Assembly: GCF_003049735.1 (NCBI RefSeq)
Contig: NZ_PIRM01000001.1
Coordinates: forward strand, 791,238 to 855,237
Source: Campylobacter concisus
Lineage (GTDB): Bacteria > Campylobacterota > Campylobacteria > Campylobacterales > Campylobacteraceae
Direction: 5' to 3'
Length of the DNA: 64,000 nucleotides
Shown: in pieces, positions 8,759 to 19,959 of the stretch
Layout: each line of letters opens with the position of its first letter
How positions within the stretch are numbered: position 1 is the first letter of the stretch
Notes under the pieces: generated by a model
Database searches by the model: none
Told to the model about the DNA's origin: nothing
The model's input: the letters and a program-made list of their open reading frames with translations, nothing else
Program-made: the position numbers and the translations under genes

Positions 8759-9157
8759 TTAACCGTTTGTCTCTAAAGCTACTTTATTAAAACCAGCACC
8801 TTTCAAAGTCTTTAATACAAACATAACATCATCGTATTTTAAATTTTTATCAGCTTTTATATAGATAGGCGAGGTTTTATCGTATTTTGTACTCATTAAT
8901 GCGATATTGTCAGGAAACTCAGCAAGGCTCATAGTACTTTGATCAACTCTAACTTGCCCTTGCGAATTTATAGATACTATAAGGTCTTTTTGCTTAGATG
9001 TTGAAGTTTTTGCCTTTGAACCATCCGGAAGAGTAATATCCTCTTGATATGTTATGGTTGGCATAGTAACCATTAAAATAGCTAGTAAGACAAGCATAAT
9101 ATCAACAAGAGGAGTTATATTTAGCTCTGGTGTTTCATCGGTAAATTTAGCAGCCAT
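8759..9157 (-). CDS. tolR: TolR/ExbD-type biopolymer transport protein
   Basis: Proton-channel partner of TolQ. The 132-residue protein has a single membrane helix (about 16-36) containing the essential Asp in the PLVDIMLVLL motif, followed by a small periplasmic domain that fits the ExbD/TolR fold. It directly follows tolQ with no intergenic space. Family membership is certain; TolR rather than ExbD is inferred from the operon. Confidence 0.92.
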   Translation of the reverse strand: MAAKFTDETPELNITPLVDIMLVLLAILMVTMPTITYQEDITLPDGSKAKTSTSKQKDLIVSINSQGQVRVDQSTMSLAEFPDNIALMSTKYDKTSPIYIKADKNLKYDDVMFVLKTLKGAGFNKVALETNG

Positions 9158-9742
9158 TTATAGTATCTCATCATCTTTTTTAAGTGCTATCATTACATCA
9201 GCCTGACGCTCGATAACGCTCATTAATTCATAAGCTTTTCTTTTTATGAGTAAGTTAAATGTATATGCTGGGATGGCAACAAAAATTCCGCAACCAGTTG
9301 CAACAAGTGCTTCTGAAATAGCTGGGGCGATAATACCAAGCGATGAACCTCCACCATTTCCAAGCTGTGAAAATGTCTCTAAAATAGAAACAACGGTTCC
9401 AAAAAGACCGATAAAAGGCGAAGTAGATGCTATTACACTTAGCCACGTTAGTCCACTTGTAGCATTTTTCTCGGCTATACTTATACATACGTTTAGTTTT
9501 TCTCTTGAGATTCTTCCATTTGCACATTTTCTCAAAGACGAATCATTTGGAATATTTTTAGCACCCATAAGCAGTGCTTCAAGTGCATTTTGCTCACGTT
9601 TTTGCCAAGCTCCAATACCAGCCATTCTTGAAAAAAGAATTGTGAAACTAACTATAAAATATATTGACAGCCAAGTTAAAACAATAATTGTAATAAAACT
9701 ACTTCTTTGAATGTAATTTAAAAATAAATCTATACCGCCCAC
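9158..9742 (-). CDS. tolQ: TolQ/ExbB/MotA-type proton channel protein
   Basis: Three-helix inner-membrane protein that with TolR converts proton-motive force into movement of TolA. Helices lie near residues 15-38, 98-122 and 138-162. The segment SPFIGLFGTVVSILETF is the conserved loop of the family, and the last helix is rich in Ala/Gly/Thr as expected for the ion path. The GTG start at 9742 follows the atpC stop immediately, so the tol genes may be read through from the ATP synthase operon. Confidence 0.92.
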   Translation of the reverse strand: MGGIDLFLNYIQRSSFITIIVLTWLSIYFIVSFTILFSRMAGIGAWQKREQNALEALLMGAKNIPNDSSLRKCANGRISREKLNVCISIAEKNATSGLTWLSVIASTSPFIGLFGTVVSILETFSQLGNGGGSSLGIIAPAISEALVATGCGIFVAIPAYTFNLLIKRKAYELMSVIERQADVMIALKKDDEIL

Positions 9743-10132
9743 TTATCTAGTTCTCACTACATTTTCCATTTTAGATATAGTTGCTGCAAAAGCATTTGTA
9801 TCACTGCTCATGCTCTCTATCAAATTTCTAGCAGCTTCCAATGAATTTGCAAGCTCACTTTCACTATCACCAGAGACGTAAACCGCACCGTCAGCAAGTA
9901 TTACTACCTTACCTTCGTCAATCTTTGCATAGCCCCAGTTAATCGCAACAACATCATGTTTTTTATTTTTATGTTCTATATCTATAATACCTGCTTTTAA
10001 AAGAGATATTAATGAGGCATGGTTTGGTAAAACACCAAACTCACCCTCGCTACCTGGAAGCACTACACTACTCACGTCATCATTAAATATCTGACCTTGA
10101 GGAGTTACGATCTCTAAATGTAATTTATCCAT
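9743..10132 (-). CDS. atpC: ATP synthase F1 epsilon subunit
   Basis: Small rotor subunit that regulates ATP hydrolysis. The 129-residue protein opens with the beta-sandwich domain (LEIVTPQG, LPGSEGEFGVLPNHA) and ends in the two short helices of the C-terminal regulatory domain. It sits 18 bases after atpD and abuts tolQ. Confidence 0.96.
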   Translation of the reverse strand: MDKLHLEIVTPQGQIFNDDVSSVVLPGSEGEFGVLPNHASLISLLKAGIIDIEHKNKKHDVVAINWGYAKIDEGKVVILADGAVYVSGDSESELANSLEAARNLIESMSSDTNAFAATISKMENVVRTR

Positions 10133-10150
10133 TACGCTTCCTTTTTAAAT

Positions 10151-11548
<1,398 letters not shown>

Positions 11549-11559
11549 TCATACTCCTT

Positions 11560-12447
11560 TTATTTCATTGATTCAACACCACTGATGATCTCAATAAGCT
11601 CAGTGGTAATAGACTCTTGTCTTGCTTTATTGTAAGCAAGATTTAACTGTTTGACGCGTTGTTTAGCATTGTTTGTTGCATTATCCATAGCTTGCATTCT
11701 AGCGCTGTGCTCAGCTGCCAAAGAGTCAACTAAAGCATAATACATACTATACTCAAAATATTTATTGAGCAATTCATCCATAATCTTAGTATAGTTGTCC
11801 TCTGGCTCAAATTCCATCAAAGAATTTGTCTCAACCGCAACTATCTTAGACGGCTCAATAGGCACAATATCATTTACTCTAATCTCTTGAGAAATCATAT
11901 TTTTATAGCCATTGTGTATTAGCACGACTTTATCAGTTATGCCGTTTGTAAAATCATCAATAGCGTCTTTTATGATCTTTTGAGCTTTTTCATATGTAGG
12001 AGAAGAGCTAGCTCCGACATAAGTCTCGAGTAGTTCAACGCCTTGGAAATTGAAAAATTCTATGCCTTTTTTACCAACAGCTCTTAGTCTAACTTTGATC
12101 TTTTTGGCTTTTAGCTCATCAATCATGCGCCTAACTGTCTTTATAGTCTGGACATTAAAGCCACCACAAAGCCCTTTATCAGCGGTAACAAATATAATAT
12201 CAACCTTTTCTACACTCTTTGTTGTGTTAAAAAATTTACTCTCAGTCATAACTGAAGCATATTGATTGATCTTATAAGCTATCTCTGATAAAACCTCATT
12301 GATCTTAAGAGCGTAAACTCTAGAGTAGCGAGCAGCCTCTTCAGCTTTGCGAAGCTTTGCTGTTGAGACAAGCTTCATCGCACGCGTCGTCTTTTGAGTG
12401 TTCTGGACGCTCTTGATCTTTCGTTTTATATCTTTTAAATTTGACAT
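11560..12447 (-). CDS. atpG: ATP synthase F1 gamma subunit
   Basis: Central rotor shaft of F1. The N-terminal helix ([25 protein letters not shown] region) and the C-terminal helix ending in [13 protein letters not shown] form the coiled coil, with the Rossmann-like middle domain between them ([16 protein letters not shown] motif at about 85-95). Length 295 is normal. Spacing to atpA is nine bases. Confidence 0.97.
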   Translation of the reverse strand: MSNLKDIKRKIKSVQNTQKTTRAMKLVSTAKLRKAEEAARYSRVYALKINEVLSEIAYKINQYASVMTESKFFNTTKSVEKVDIIFVTADKGLCGGFNVQTIKTVRRMIDELKAKKIKVRLRAVGKKGIEFFNFQGVELLETYVGASSSPTYEKAQKIIKDAIDDFTNGITDKVVLIHNGYKNMISQEIRVNDIVPIEPSKIVAVETNSLMEFEPEDNYTKIMDELLNKYFEYSMYYALVDSLAAEHSARMQAMDNATNNAKQRVKQLNLAYNKARQESITTELIEIISGVESMK

Positions 12448-12456
12448 ATCTTAGCC

Positions 12457-13974
12457 CTAGTTAGCGGCAAAAGTCGCTTTAAAATCTTTCAACGCTTTAT
12501 GTAAAATTTCTTCTACTTCTTTATCAAGAACCTTTTTAGTTCTGATTTGCTCAAAAATTTCAGGGTATTTTGCCTCAATATATGGATATAGCTCAGCCTC
12601 AAATTTTGTTACATTTGCAGTTGCAACATCATCTAAATAACCCTTAGCACCAGCAAATATGATAACTACTTGATTCTCAACTGGAAGCGGAGAATATGGA
12701 GGTTGTTTTAGTACTTCAACCATCTTTTGACCACGCTCTAGTTGTTTTCTTGAGCTCTCGTCAAGGTCGCTTGCAAACTGAGCAAAAGCTTGTAGTTCGC
12801 GGTACTGAGCAAGGTCTAGTCTTAGTGTGCCAGAAACTTGTTTGATAGCTTTGATCTGAGCTGCACCACCGACTCGAGATACAGAAAGACCAACGTTGAT
12901 CGCTGGGCGGATACCTGAGTTAAATAGGTCGCTCTCAAGGAAAATTTGACCATCTGTAATAGAAATAACGTTTGTTGGGATATAAGCTGAAACGTCGCCC
13001 GCTTGAGTCTCGATAATAGGCAGAGCTGTCAAAGATCCAGCGCCTAGTGCGTCATTTAGCTTACTTGCTCTTTCTAGAAGTCTTGAGTGAAGGTAGAAAA
13101 CGTCACCTGGGTAAGCTTCACGACCTGGTGGTCTTCTTAAGATCAAAGACATCTCACGGTAAGCAACTGCGTGTTTTGACAAGTCATCATAGATGATTAA
13201 CGCGTGGCGAGAGTTATCTCTAAAGTATTCACCCATTGTTACGCCAGCGTATGGTGCAAGGTATTGAAGAGCAGCTGCGTCACTAGCACCAGCATTTACA
13301 ACTATCGTATAGTCCATAGCACCATACTCTTCAAGTTTTTTAACTACTTGAGCAACGGTTGATTGTTTTTGACCGATAGCTACATAGATACAAATGACAT
13401 CTTGACCTTTTTGGTTGATGATAGTATCGATAGCAACTGTTGTTTTGCCAGTTTGGCGGTCGCCGATGATTAGCTCTCTTTGGCCTCTACCGATTGGCAC
13501 AAGTGCGTCGATAGCTTTGATACCTGTTTGAAGTGGTTCATGAACGCTTTTTCTTGCCATGATACCTTTTGCTTTTTCTTCGACGAAGCGAGATTCAGTA
13601 GCTTCGATTGGTCCTTTTGCGTCGATTGGCTCACCTAGTGAATTTACAACACGGCCGATCAATGCATCGCCAACTGGAACGCGTAGAAGTTTTTTAAGTC
13701 TTTTTACAGAACTTCCTTCTGTGATACCGCTAGTTTTTCCAAGGATAACTATACCAACACTGCTCTCTTCAAGGTTAAGAGCCATGCCCTTTTCACCGCT
13801 TTCAAACTCAACCATCTCACCAGCCATAACGTTTTTCAAACCATAAACGTTAGCAACGCCATCAGCGACTGAGATGACTTTACCGGTCTCTTCTACATCA
13901 ACACTTAAATCAAAATTTTCGATACGCTCTTTGATTATCGTGCTAATTTCGTCAGCTTTAATTTTTGCACTCAC
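12457..13974 (-). CDS. atpA: ATP synthase F1 alpha subunit
   Basis: Non-catalytic nucleotide-binding subunit of F1. The 505-residue protein has the Walker A loop GDRQTGKT near 170-177, the [11 protein letters not shown] segment, and the signature [22 protein letters not shown]. Start and length match the family and there are no disruptions. Confidence 0.98.
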   Translation of the reverse strand: MSAKIKADEISTIIKERIENFDLSVDVEETGKVISVADGVANVYGLKNVMAGEMVEFESGEKGMALNLEESSVGIVILGKTSGITEGSSVKRLKKLLRVPVGDALIGRVVNSLGEPIDAKGPIEATESRFVEEKAKGIMARKSVHEPLQTGIKAIDALVPIGRGQRELIIGDRQTGKTTVAIDTIINQKGQDVICIYVAIGQKQSTVAQVVKKLEEYGAMDYTIVVNAGASDAAALQYLAPYAGVTMGEYFRDNSRHALIIYDDLSKHAVAYREMSLILRRPPGREAYPGDVFYLHSRLLERASKLNDALGAGSLTALPIIETQAGDVSAYIPTNVISITDGQIFLESDLFNSGIRPAINVGLSVSRVGGAAQIKAIKQVSGTLRLDLAQYRELQAFAQFASDLDESSRKQLERGQKMVEVLKQPPYSPLPVENQVVIIFAGAKGYLDDVATANVTKFEAELYPYIEAKYPEIFEQIRTKKVLDKEVEEILHKALKDFKATFAAN

Positions 13975-13988
13975 GCTTTCACTCCTTT

Positions 13989-14519
13989 TTAAATTGCTTT
14001 TAATATATATTCACTCATTTGACTTTTTAGTCTGTCGATAGAGAAATTTACCTCGACACCTAAATCATCTAACTCAACTTTTACACCGTTGTATTCGCTC
14101 TTTGAGCCATTAAGCTTGATCTTAGAGTCAAATTTCTTAGAGAAATTCTCTTCCAAAGCTTTCAGCTGCTCAGCGCTTAGATCAAAATTTCCAACAACTT
14201 CGCCGCGATATGTATTTTCAAGCAAAGATTGCTCTATCTTCATCTCGTCTAGTATCGCTGGGATAAGCTCCAGTCTTTTATTTGCGCCAAGAAGCTTAAT
14301 AAAATTTGCAAATTTGACATCTTGACTTTTAACCAAAGATAGTACAAAATCAACCTTTTGTGAAGCCTTTAAAGTAGGCAAACTTATAATGCTTTTAAAT
14401 TTATTGCTAGCAAAAGCAGCAGCTAGCTCTGATAAATTTTCGACAAATGCATTAAGCTCATTGGACTTTACGTCGCTTAAGATCGCTTTTACGTATTTTT
14501 TAGCTACTACTTCATTCAT
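13989..14519 (-). CDS. atpH: ATP synthase F1 delta subunit
   Basis: Connects the F1 head to the peripheral b stalk. The 176-residue protein has the N-terminal helical domain ([10 protein letters not shown]) and a short beta/alpha C-terminal domain ([21 protein letters not shown]). Its start overlaps the atpF stop by one base. Confidence 0.94.
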   Translation of the reverse strand: MNEVVAKKYVKAILSDVKSNELNAFVENLSELAAAFASNKFKSIISLPTLKASQKVDFVLSLVKSQDVKFANFIKLLGANKRLELIPAILDEMKIEQSLLENTYRGEVVGNFDLSAEQLKALEENFSKKFDSKIKLNGSKSEYNGVKVELDDLGVEVNFSIDRLKSQMSEYILKAI

Positions 14520-15031
14520 TAGCTAACCTTTTTAAGTATGATATTTACAAGCTCTTTTTGATCGACTTTTAGGCTATCGCTTGAGAAGATGTCGCTCAAA
14601 ATTTCATTTACAACGCCTTTTGTCATCTTGCGCTCTTCAAATTCTTTTTGCTCTTTGTAACTCTTTTGAAGATTTGCTATATCATTTTGAGCGTCGCTTT
14701 TAACCTTAGCAGCTAAATTTAAAGCCTCTTTTTTAGCAGTTTCAATTAAGGAATTTGCGTTTTGTTTAGCTTCCTCAACACGTTTTAGAGCATCATCTTT
14801 TTTGGCTTTAGAATCGCGGAGCTTCTCTTGGATACTTTCAAGCTTATTTGCGATCCTATCGATCCTGCTTTGATAAAGAGTTTTTAGTGGCTTAGCAGCA
14901 AAATAGACCAAAATAGCAAAGAAAAGTAAGAAGTTTAGCGTTCTCTCGACTATGTCGTAATTTGTTCCACCATGCTCGCTAGCATAAGCCAAAAATGGAA
15001 GTGCTAGAAAAAATAAAATTTTTATCTTCAT
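14519..15031 (-). CDS. atpF: ATP synthase F0 subunit b
   Basis: Peripheral-stalk subunit. It starts with a signal-peptide-like hydrophobic segment (1-17, ending in AYAS), followed by the membrane helix (about 30-48) and a long charged coiled coil (about 55-150). The leading extra hydrophobic segment resembles the form I know from epsilonproteobacteria. It forms the b/b' heterodimer with the gene upstream. The a and c subunit genes are not in this window. Confidence 0.93.
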   Translation of the reverse strand: MKIKILFFLALPFLAYASEHGGTNYDIVERTLNFLLFFAILVYFAAKPLKTLYQSRIDRIANKLESIQEKLRDSKAKKDDALKRVEEAKQNANSLIETAKKEALNLAAKVKSDAQNDIANLQKSYKEQKEFEERKMTKGVVNEILSDIFSSDSLKVDQKELVNIILKKVS

Positions 15032-15040
15032 AAAATTCCT

Positions 15041-15463
15041 TTAAATTTTAGAGAGCTTGGCATTTAAAGCCGCTCTAAGTTCAGGTAGTTTAGCTGATAG
15101 ATCTGCCTTTAGGTTATCTTTTTGAGAGCTTAGAGCATTTAAAAATTCATTGTAATCAGCCTCTAAACTACTCTTTACGGCATTTACTTCTTTTAAAGAC
15201 TCTTCTTTTGCCAAATTTAAGGCTTCTTGCCTTATTTTATTAGCCTCAGTCCTTGCATTTAATATAATCTCTTCAATCTCTTTTTCATGAACGCTTAGAT
15301 CACTTGCATTTTTGCTAGTACTCTCTTCATCATTTTTTATAGAAGCATTTCTATCATCTATAAATTTGAGCATTGGCTTATAAAGCAAGGAATTCAAAAT
15401 AGCGATCAATACCAAGAAAACGATAGCCGTTAAAAGCATCAATGGCACATCTATTTCTAACAT
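15041..15463 (-). CDS. atpF': ATP synthase F0 subunit b'
   Basis: Second peripheral-stalk subunit, 140 residues, with an N-terminal membrane helix (about 5-27) and a charged coiled coil. It lies first in the operon with a strong GGAGAG ribosome-binding site, ten bases ahead of atpF. Epsilonproteobacteria carry both b and b'. Confidence 0.9.
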   Translation of the reverse strand: MLEIDVPLMLLTAIVFLVLIAILNSLLYKPMLKFIDDRNASIKNDEESTSKNASDLSVHEKEIEEIILNARTEANKIRQEALNLAKEESLKEVNAVKSSLEADYNEFLNALSSQKDNLKADLSAKLPELRAALNAKLSKI

Positions 15464-15516
15464 CCACTCTCCTTATTTTATCATTAAGTTTTATTTAATA
15501 TTCAAATTAAAGTCTG

Positions 15517-15522
15517 ATTTTA
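15517..15522 (-). promoter_or_regulatory. candidate -10 element for the ATP synthase operon
   Basis: The minus strand reads TGTAAAAT in the 95-base AT-rich gap between parB and atpF'. It is a weaker match than the other promoters here, but no other operon head is visible. Confidence 0.4.
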
Positions 15523-15558
15523 CAATAAATTACTAAAAATAAAAATAAATTTGTAATT

Positions 15559-16419
15559 CTATTTTAGCCTAGAAATAAATTCTTCCACCTGTGAAATATT
15601 ATTAAATTCTAAAACTAGATTGCCAGATTTTACTTTTGTCTTTATCTTTAAATTTTTAAAAATTTCTTGTAAATTTGATAATTTTTTGCTCATTTCCTCA
15701 GAAATTTTTGGCTTTTTGTCTTTTATCTCTTCCTTATTTTTTATCTTTTTTACTAAAATTTCTGTGTCTCTAACGCTTAGCTTTTGACCAATTATCGTAT
15801 CAACAACCATCTTTTCTTCTTCAGTGCTAAGCCCAACTATAACTTTAGCATGGCCTTGTGTGAGCTTATCTTCTTGTAAAAGTTTTTGCGTATAGTTGCT
15901 AAGAAGTAGAAGTCTCATTGTGTTTGTTATTTGGGTTCTGCTCTTATGAATGATGCTTGCTAGGCCATCTTGTGTGATCTTATACTCATTTATGAGCTCT
16001 TTATACGACTTTGCAAGTTCGATTGGATTTAAATTTTCACGTTGGATATTTTCGATAAGCGCAAGCTCTCTTAAATTTTGAGACTTGATATCAGCGATGA
16101 TCGCCTTTATCTTGCTTGCTCCGAGCATCTTTGTGGCGCGGTATCTGCGCTCACCAGCTATTAACATATAGCCATCATCTTTTTTGATGACGATTATTGG
16201 CTGAATCAATCCGTGTCTTTTGATGCTGGCACTTAGCTCTTTTAAGGCCTCTTCATCAAAATGTGTTCTTGGTTGGTATGGGTTTGGTAAAATTTCATCT
16301 ATATTTATCTCTTCAACTATCTCAGAGTCGTTTAAATTTGCGATCTCTTTACTGTAGGCTTGTTCTACATCTTCAAGTATCGCGCTAAGTCCTCGCCCTA
16401 ATCCACCTTTTTTAGCCAT
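15559..16419 (-). CDS. parB: chromosome-partitioning protein ParB/Spo0J
   Basis: Binds parS centromere sites and spreads as a CTP-dependent clamp; works with ParA in origin segregation. The 286-residue protein has a ParB nuclease-like N-terminal domain with NPYQPR and GERRYRATK (about 45-110), a helix-turn-helix region (about 135-190) and a short C-terminal dimerisation domain. It lies 15 bases after parA. I did not see a parS-type palindrome near the pair. Confidence 0.95.
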   Translation of the reverse strand: MAKKGGLGRGLSAILEDVEQAYSKEIANLNDSEIVEEINIDEILPNPYQPRTHFDEEALKELSASIKRHGLIQPIIVIKKDDGYMLIAGERRYRATKMLGASKIKAIIADIKSQNLRELALIENIQRENLNPIELAKSYKELINEYKITQDGLASIIHKSRTQITNTMRLLLLSNYTQKLLQEDKLTQGHAKVIVGLSTEEEKMVVDTIIGQKLSVRDTEILVKKIKNKEEIKDKKPKISEEMSKKLSNLQEIFKNLKIKTKVKSGNLVLEFNNISQVEEFISRLK

Positions 16420-16434
16420 TTTTTTCCTTAATTT

Positions 16435-17217
16435 TTAGTTTAAAATACAATATGCCAAATTTTGATATGCAATTGAGCCAGGCGATTTTATATCATAAAG
16501 TATCACTGGCTTGCCAAAACTTGGGCTTTCAGCAAGTTTCACATTTCTTGGAACGACCACAAATTCCTCTTTGCTGTCCTTACTCTTAAAGAGTTTATTT
16601 TCAAAATGCTGTTTTAAATTTGCAATTGTCTCTTTTGAGAGATTGTTTTGCGAGCTAAACATAGTCGGTAAAAAGCCCTTTATGTTAAGCTTTGGATTTA
16701 TCGTTTTTTTGATGATCTTAACTGTATTTAGGATCTGCGCTAGTCCCTCAAGTGCATAAAATTCACATTGAATCGGGATGATAACACTATCGCTTGCGCT
16801 AAGGGCATTTACTGTGATACTGCCAAGTGCTGGAGGACTATCAATGATGATAAAATCATAATCGTTTATAACTTCTGAAATTTTGTTTTTAAGGATTAGT
16901 TTATAGTCCTTATTTTGATCGTTAAATTCTTGCTCGATGCCGACAAGTCCAATGTTTGATGGAGCTAAAAAAAGTGTCGGGATCTCAGTTTTTAGTACGA
17001 TTTGTGAGAGCTTTTTTCTATCTGTTAAGACATGATAGATATTAAACTCATAGTCGCTTCTGCTAAAGCCAAGTCCAGTCGTCGCGTTTGCCTGTGGATC
17101 GATGTCTATTAATAATACCTTTTTCTCAGCAACCGCCAGTGATGCGGCTAAATTTACGGCTGTTGTAGTCTTGCCAACGCCGCCTTTTTGATTAGCTATT
17201 GTTATTATCTCGCTCAT
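16435..17217 (-). CDS. parA: chromosome-partitioning ATPase ParA/Soj
   Basis: Deviant Walker ATPase that segregates the origin with ParB. The 260-residue length is that of a chromosomal Soj without an N-terminal DNA-binding domain. KGGVGKTTTAVNLA (11-24) is the deviant Walker A box, LIDIDPQANATTG follows, and IIIDSPPALG is the Walker B/switch region. The start overlaps the birA stop by four bases. Confidence 0.96.
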   Translation of the reverse strand: MSEIITIANQKGGVGKTTTAVNLAASLAVAEKKVLLIDIDPQANATTGLGFSRSDYEFNIYHVLTDRKKLSQIVLKTEIPTLFLAPSNIGLVGIEQEFNDQNKDYKLILKNKISEVINDYDFIIIDSPPALGSITVNALSASDSVIIPIQCEFYALEGLAQILNTVKIIKKTINPKLNIKGFLPTMFSSQNNLSKETIANLKQHFENKLFKSKDSKEEFVVVPRNVKLAESPSFGKPVILYDIKSPGSIAYQNLAYCILN

Positions 17218-17849
17218 CTTAACGAATATACCTTTTCCCCATTTAGTAATATCGCTCCATCATCGCAAATTTCAGCATCCTGAAGCGAAACAGCTCTATT
17301 TGCAATATGCGTAATAAAACTTTTTGACTTGCAAAAGTCTATCCTAAATTTGCTAAAAATTGGCTTCCATAAAATCTTTTTATCAAGCATGCTAACAAAG
17401 CCCCAAACTAGCTCATCTACGCTAGTTTTGATATCCAAAATGCCCGCATTTTCGGGCGCACTCGTTAAATTTATCCCCATGCCACAGATGTAAATTTCAT
17501 CCACTTTATTTGTCAAAGTGCCGCCTATCTTGCGGTCATCTACGTAAAAGTCATTTGGCCATTTTAACCAGCACTTTGAACCAAGTCCAGCCAAGACTTC
17601 ACGCATCAGCATAGAAAAATATATCGAGATCGAGGGCGGAGGTATGTCGCTTGGCAGCTCATCTTCGCTTATGCAAAATGACATAAATAAATTTCCGCCA
17701 AGTCCCTCCCAGCTGTTGCCGCGACTACCGACCCCTTTTGTTTGATTATATGCCACGATCATGTGCGGAGGCTTTATCTCGCCGTTTTTTAGGGCATCTA
17801 TCAAAAATTCCTGCGTCGAAGGCAGACTTTGAAAAAACTCTACTTTCAA
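17214..17849 (-). CDS. birA: biotin-[acetyl-CoA-carboxylase] ligase
   Basis: Attaches biotin to the AccB carrier. At 211 residues this is the short form without the N-terminal repressor domain. GVGSRGNSWEG (about 40-50) forms the biotinyl-AMP loop, WPNDFY and KIGGTL contain the biotin and ATP contacts, and GMGINL follows. It sits one base from thiD and overlaps parA. Confidence 0.93.
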   Translation of the reverse strand: MKVEFFQSLPSTQEFLIDALKNGEIKPPHMIVAYNQTKGVGSRGNSWEGLGGNLFMSFCISEDELPSDIPPPSISIYFSMLMREVLAGLGSKCWLKWPNDFYVDDRKIGGTLTNKVDEIYICGMGINLTSAPENAGILDIKTSVDELVWGFVSMLDKKILWKPIFSKFRIDFCKSKSFITHIANRAVSLQDAEICDDGAILLNGEKVYSLR

Positions 17850-17850
17850 A

Positions 17851-18639
17851 TCACACCTTAAATTTATAGAAGTGATTTACCGGATTTTGTCCGCCGCCGA
17901 TGATGACCGCGTTTTTGATAGCGTTAAAGATATAATCATGCGCATTTTTTACGCTCTCTTTTAGGCTTTGGCCATTTGCTAAATTTGAAGCTATAGCGCT
18001 TGATAGCGAGCAGCCTGAGCCGTGAGTTGCGGTCGTTTTTATACGCTCATCGCTAAAAATTTCATATTCCTTGCCATCATAAAATATATCAAGCGACTTG
18101 CCATCAAGTTCGCCACATTTTAGATAGACACTCTTTGTGCCAAATTTCAAAAGCTCCTTACAAGCCTCTTTTAGCTCGCTCTCACCCTTTAGCTCACGCT
18201 TTAAAATTTCGCGCACTTCAAAGATATTTGGCGTGATCATGCTTGCAAGTGGGAAAAGCTCCTCCACGATCGCGTCTTTTGCAGCGCCCTCTAGCCAGAT
18301 ATCGCCATTTTTACAGCTCATTACAGGATCAAGCACGACTGGCGGTAAATTTTTGATCTCTCTTAGCGTTTTTGCGACGCTTTTGATGATCTCAACGCTT
18401 GGGACAACGCCTATTTTTATCACATCAACTCTTATATCATCAAATATTGCCTTGATCTGATCCTCTATGAGCTTTGGCTCAACTAACTGCATGCCAAATA
18501 TGCCCTTTGTATTTTGAGCAGTGACCGCCGTGATCGCTCCCATCGCATATACGCCGTGCGCTATAAAGACCTTTATGTCAGCTAAAACTCCAGCTCCGCC
18601 ACTTGGATCAACCCCTGCTATACTTAGCGCATTTTTCAT
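17851..18639 (-). CDS. thiD: hydroxymethylpyrimidine/phosphomethylpyrimidine kinase
   Basis: Phosphorylates HMP and HMP-P in thiamine synthesis. The 262-residue ribokinase-fold protein carries DPSGGAGVLADIK near the N-terminus, LDPVMSCKNGD in the middle, and TTATHGSGCSLSSAIA near the C-terminus with the catalytic Cys/Asp-type anion hole. A good AAAGGAG precedes the ATG. It lies in the obgE-fmt-birA-par gene string. Confidence 0.94.
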   Translation of the reverse strand: MKNALSIAGVDPSGGAGVLADIKVFIAHGVYAMGAITAVTAQNTKGIFGMQLVEPKLIEDQIKAIFDDIRVDVIKIGVVPSVEIIKSVAKTLREIKNLPPVVLDPVMSCKNGDIWLEGAAKDAIVEELFPLASMITPNIFEVREILKRELKGESELKEACKELLKFGTKSVYLKCGELDGKSLDIFYDGKEYEIFSDERIKTTATHGSGCSLSSAIASNLANGQSLKESVKNAHDYIFNAIKNAVIIGGGQNPVNHFYKFKV

Positions 18640-18655
18640 AACCGCTCCTTTAAAT

Positions 18656-19561
18656 TTATTTTAATTCATCGCCAACACTAAGGCGCTTACCATTTATATA
18701 TGCTTTTGCGTTTGTTGGCTTTTTGCTTGGCTCTTGAAGCTCATAAATTTTGACTGCCCCACCCTTGCAAGCAACCACAACATGGTCCTTTTCTATACTT
18801 AAAATTTCTCCGCTTTTGCCACTTTTATCGCTTAGCTCAAGCGATAAAATTTTTAGCCCACTTGCCAAATAAATCCCCGGCCAAGGAGTGAGCGCACGAA
18901 ATTTATTATAAATTTGTCCAGCATCTTCATCAAAGCTAAAAAGCCCATCACTCTTGCTTATCTTTTTGCAGTGCGAGGACTCTGCGTCATCTTGCTTTTG
19001 TGGTTTTAAATTTTCAAAGTTCTTAAGCACTTTTACGATTAGCTCACCACCAAGCTCACCTAGCTCGCTAAAAAGCTCGCTTGACATCTTACTCTCGCAA
19101 GGCGTGTATATGAAGTCCAGCATATCGCCAGTATCAAGACCAGCGTCCATTAGCATAGCTGTGACGCCAGTTTGCTTCTCACCTGCTAAGATCGCGCTTT
19201 GTATAGGGCTCGCACCTCTATATTTTGGCAAGATCGAGGCGTGCAAATTTATACAAGTTGCTACGTCAAGCACGCTCTTAGGCAAAATTTTGCCATAAGC
19301 TGCCACCACGATAAATTTAGGCTCAAATGCCTTTAGCTCACTAACCACCGTCTCATCTTTTAGTGTCTTTGGAGTAAGGACTGGCACTCCTGCTAGCTCG
19401 TTTTGAGCATAAATTTTTACCTCGCTTGGAGTTAAAATTTGCTTTCTGCCAACTGGCTTATCAGGCTGGGTAAAGACCGCTTTTATATTAAAGCCAGCCT
19501 CTTTTAGGTGCCTAAGTATCCTAACGGCATAATCGGGCGTCCCCATAAAAACTATATTCAT
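18656..19561 (-). CDS. fmt: methionyl-tRNA formyltransferase
   Basis: Formylates initiator Met-tRNA using 10-formyl-THF. The formyltransferase domain holds HASILPKYRGASPIQ (about 107-121) with the catalytic Asn/His region and SLL-type helices; the C-terminal OB-like domain starts near 200. I chose the ATG at 19561 rather than the adjacent GTG at 19564 because it has better spacing from the AAAGGAA ribosome-binding site. Confidence 0.95.
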   Translation of the reverse strand: MNIVFMGTPDYAVRILRHLKEAGFNIKAVFTQPDKPVGRKQILTPSEVKIYAQNELAGVPVLTPKTLKDETVVSELKAFEPKFIVVAAYGKILPKSVLDVATCINLHASILPKYRGASPIQSAILAGEKQTGVTAMLMDAGLDTGDMLDFIYTPCESKMSSELFSELGELGGELIVKVLKNFENLKPQKQDDAESSHCKKISKSDGLFSFDEDAGQIYNKFRALTPWPGIYLASGLKILSLELSDKSGKSGEILSIEKDHVVVACKGGAVKIYELQEPSKKPTNAKAYINGKRLSVGDELK

Positions 19562-19577
19562 CACTTTCCTTTAAATT

Positions 19578-19913
19578 TCAACGACTTTTATTTTGATCTA
19601 CGTTTTTACTGCCAGTCAGCCAAGAGGCGCATGGATCTTCTTGCCAGTCAATCTTTTGAAATATCAAACTTCCTAGCTCATTAATGCTAACTTTGCCACT
19701 ACGATCAAGATCCAGCCTCTTAAATTCCTCACTAATGCATAGATCTGATGCTATTTTTAGTCCTGGTGGCACTTTGCAGGACGTCCACTCATCTAAATTT
19801 AGCATGCCGTCACGATCTATGTCATTGTAATCCAAAAACATATACGCCGGATCCGCTGGATCACAGCTATATGCGCTAAAGCAAAATAGCATAATGCAAA
19901 AAAATTTCTTCAT
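19578..19913 (-). CDS. small exported EF-hand protein
   Basis: A 111-residue protein with an N-terminal hydrophobic signal (about 3-16, followed by SCDP; the AYSC junction could be a poor lipobox). It has two full EF-hand loops: DIDRDGMLNLDE near 31-42 and DLDRSGKVSINE near 69-80. Both match the 12-residue D-x-D-x-D/S-G-x-[ILV]-x-x-x-E pattern, so calcium binding is likely. Six cysteines suggest disulfides in the periplasm. It lies between obgE and fmt, with a short gap on each side, and is probably cotranscribed. I do not know its target. Confidence 0.82.
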   Translation of the reverse strand: MKKFFCIMLFCFSAYSCDPADPAYMFLDYNDIDRDGMLNLDEWTSCKVPPGLKIASDLCISEEFKRLDLDRSGKVSINELGSLIFQKIDWQEDPCASWLTGSKNVDQNKSR

Positions 19914-19959
19914 TTTATACTCTTAAATTTCTATGCCCAAAGCACTAAAAAGTTGCAAC

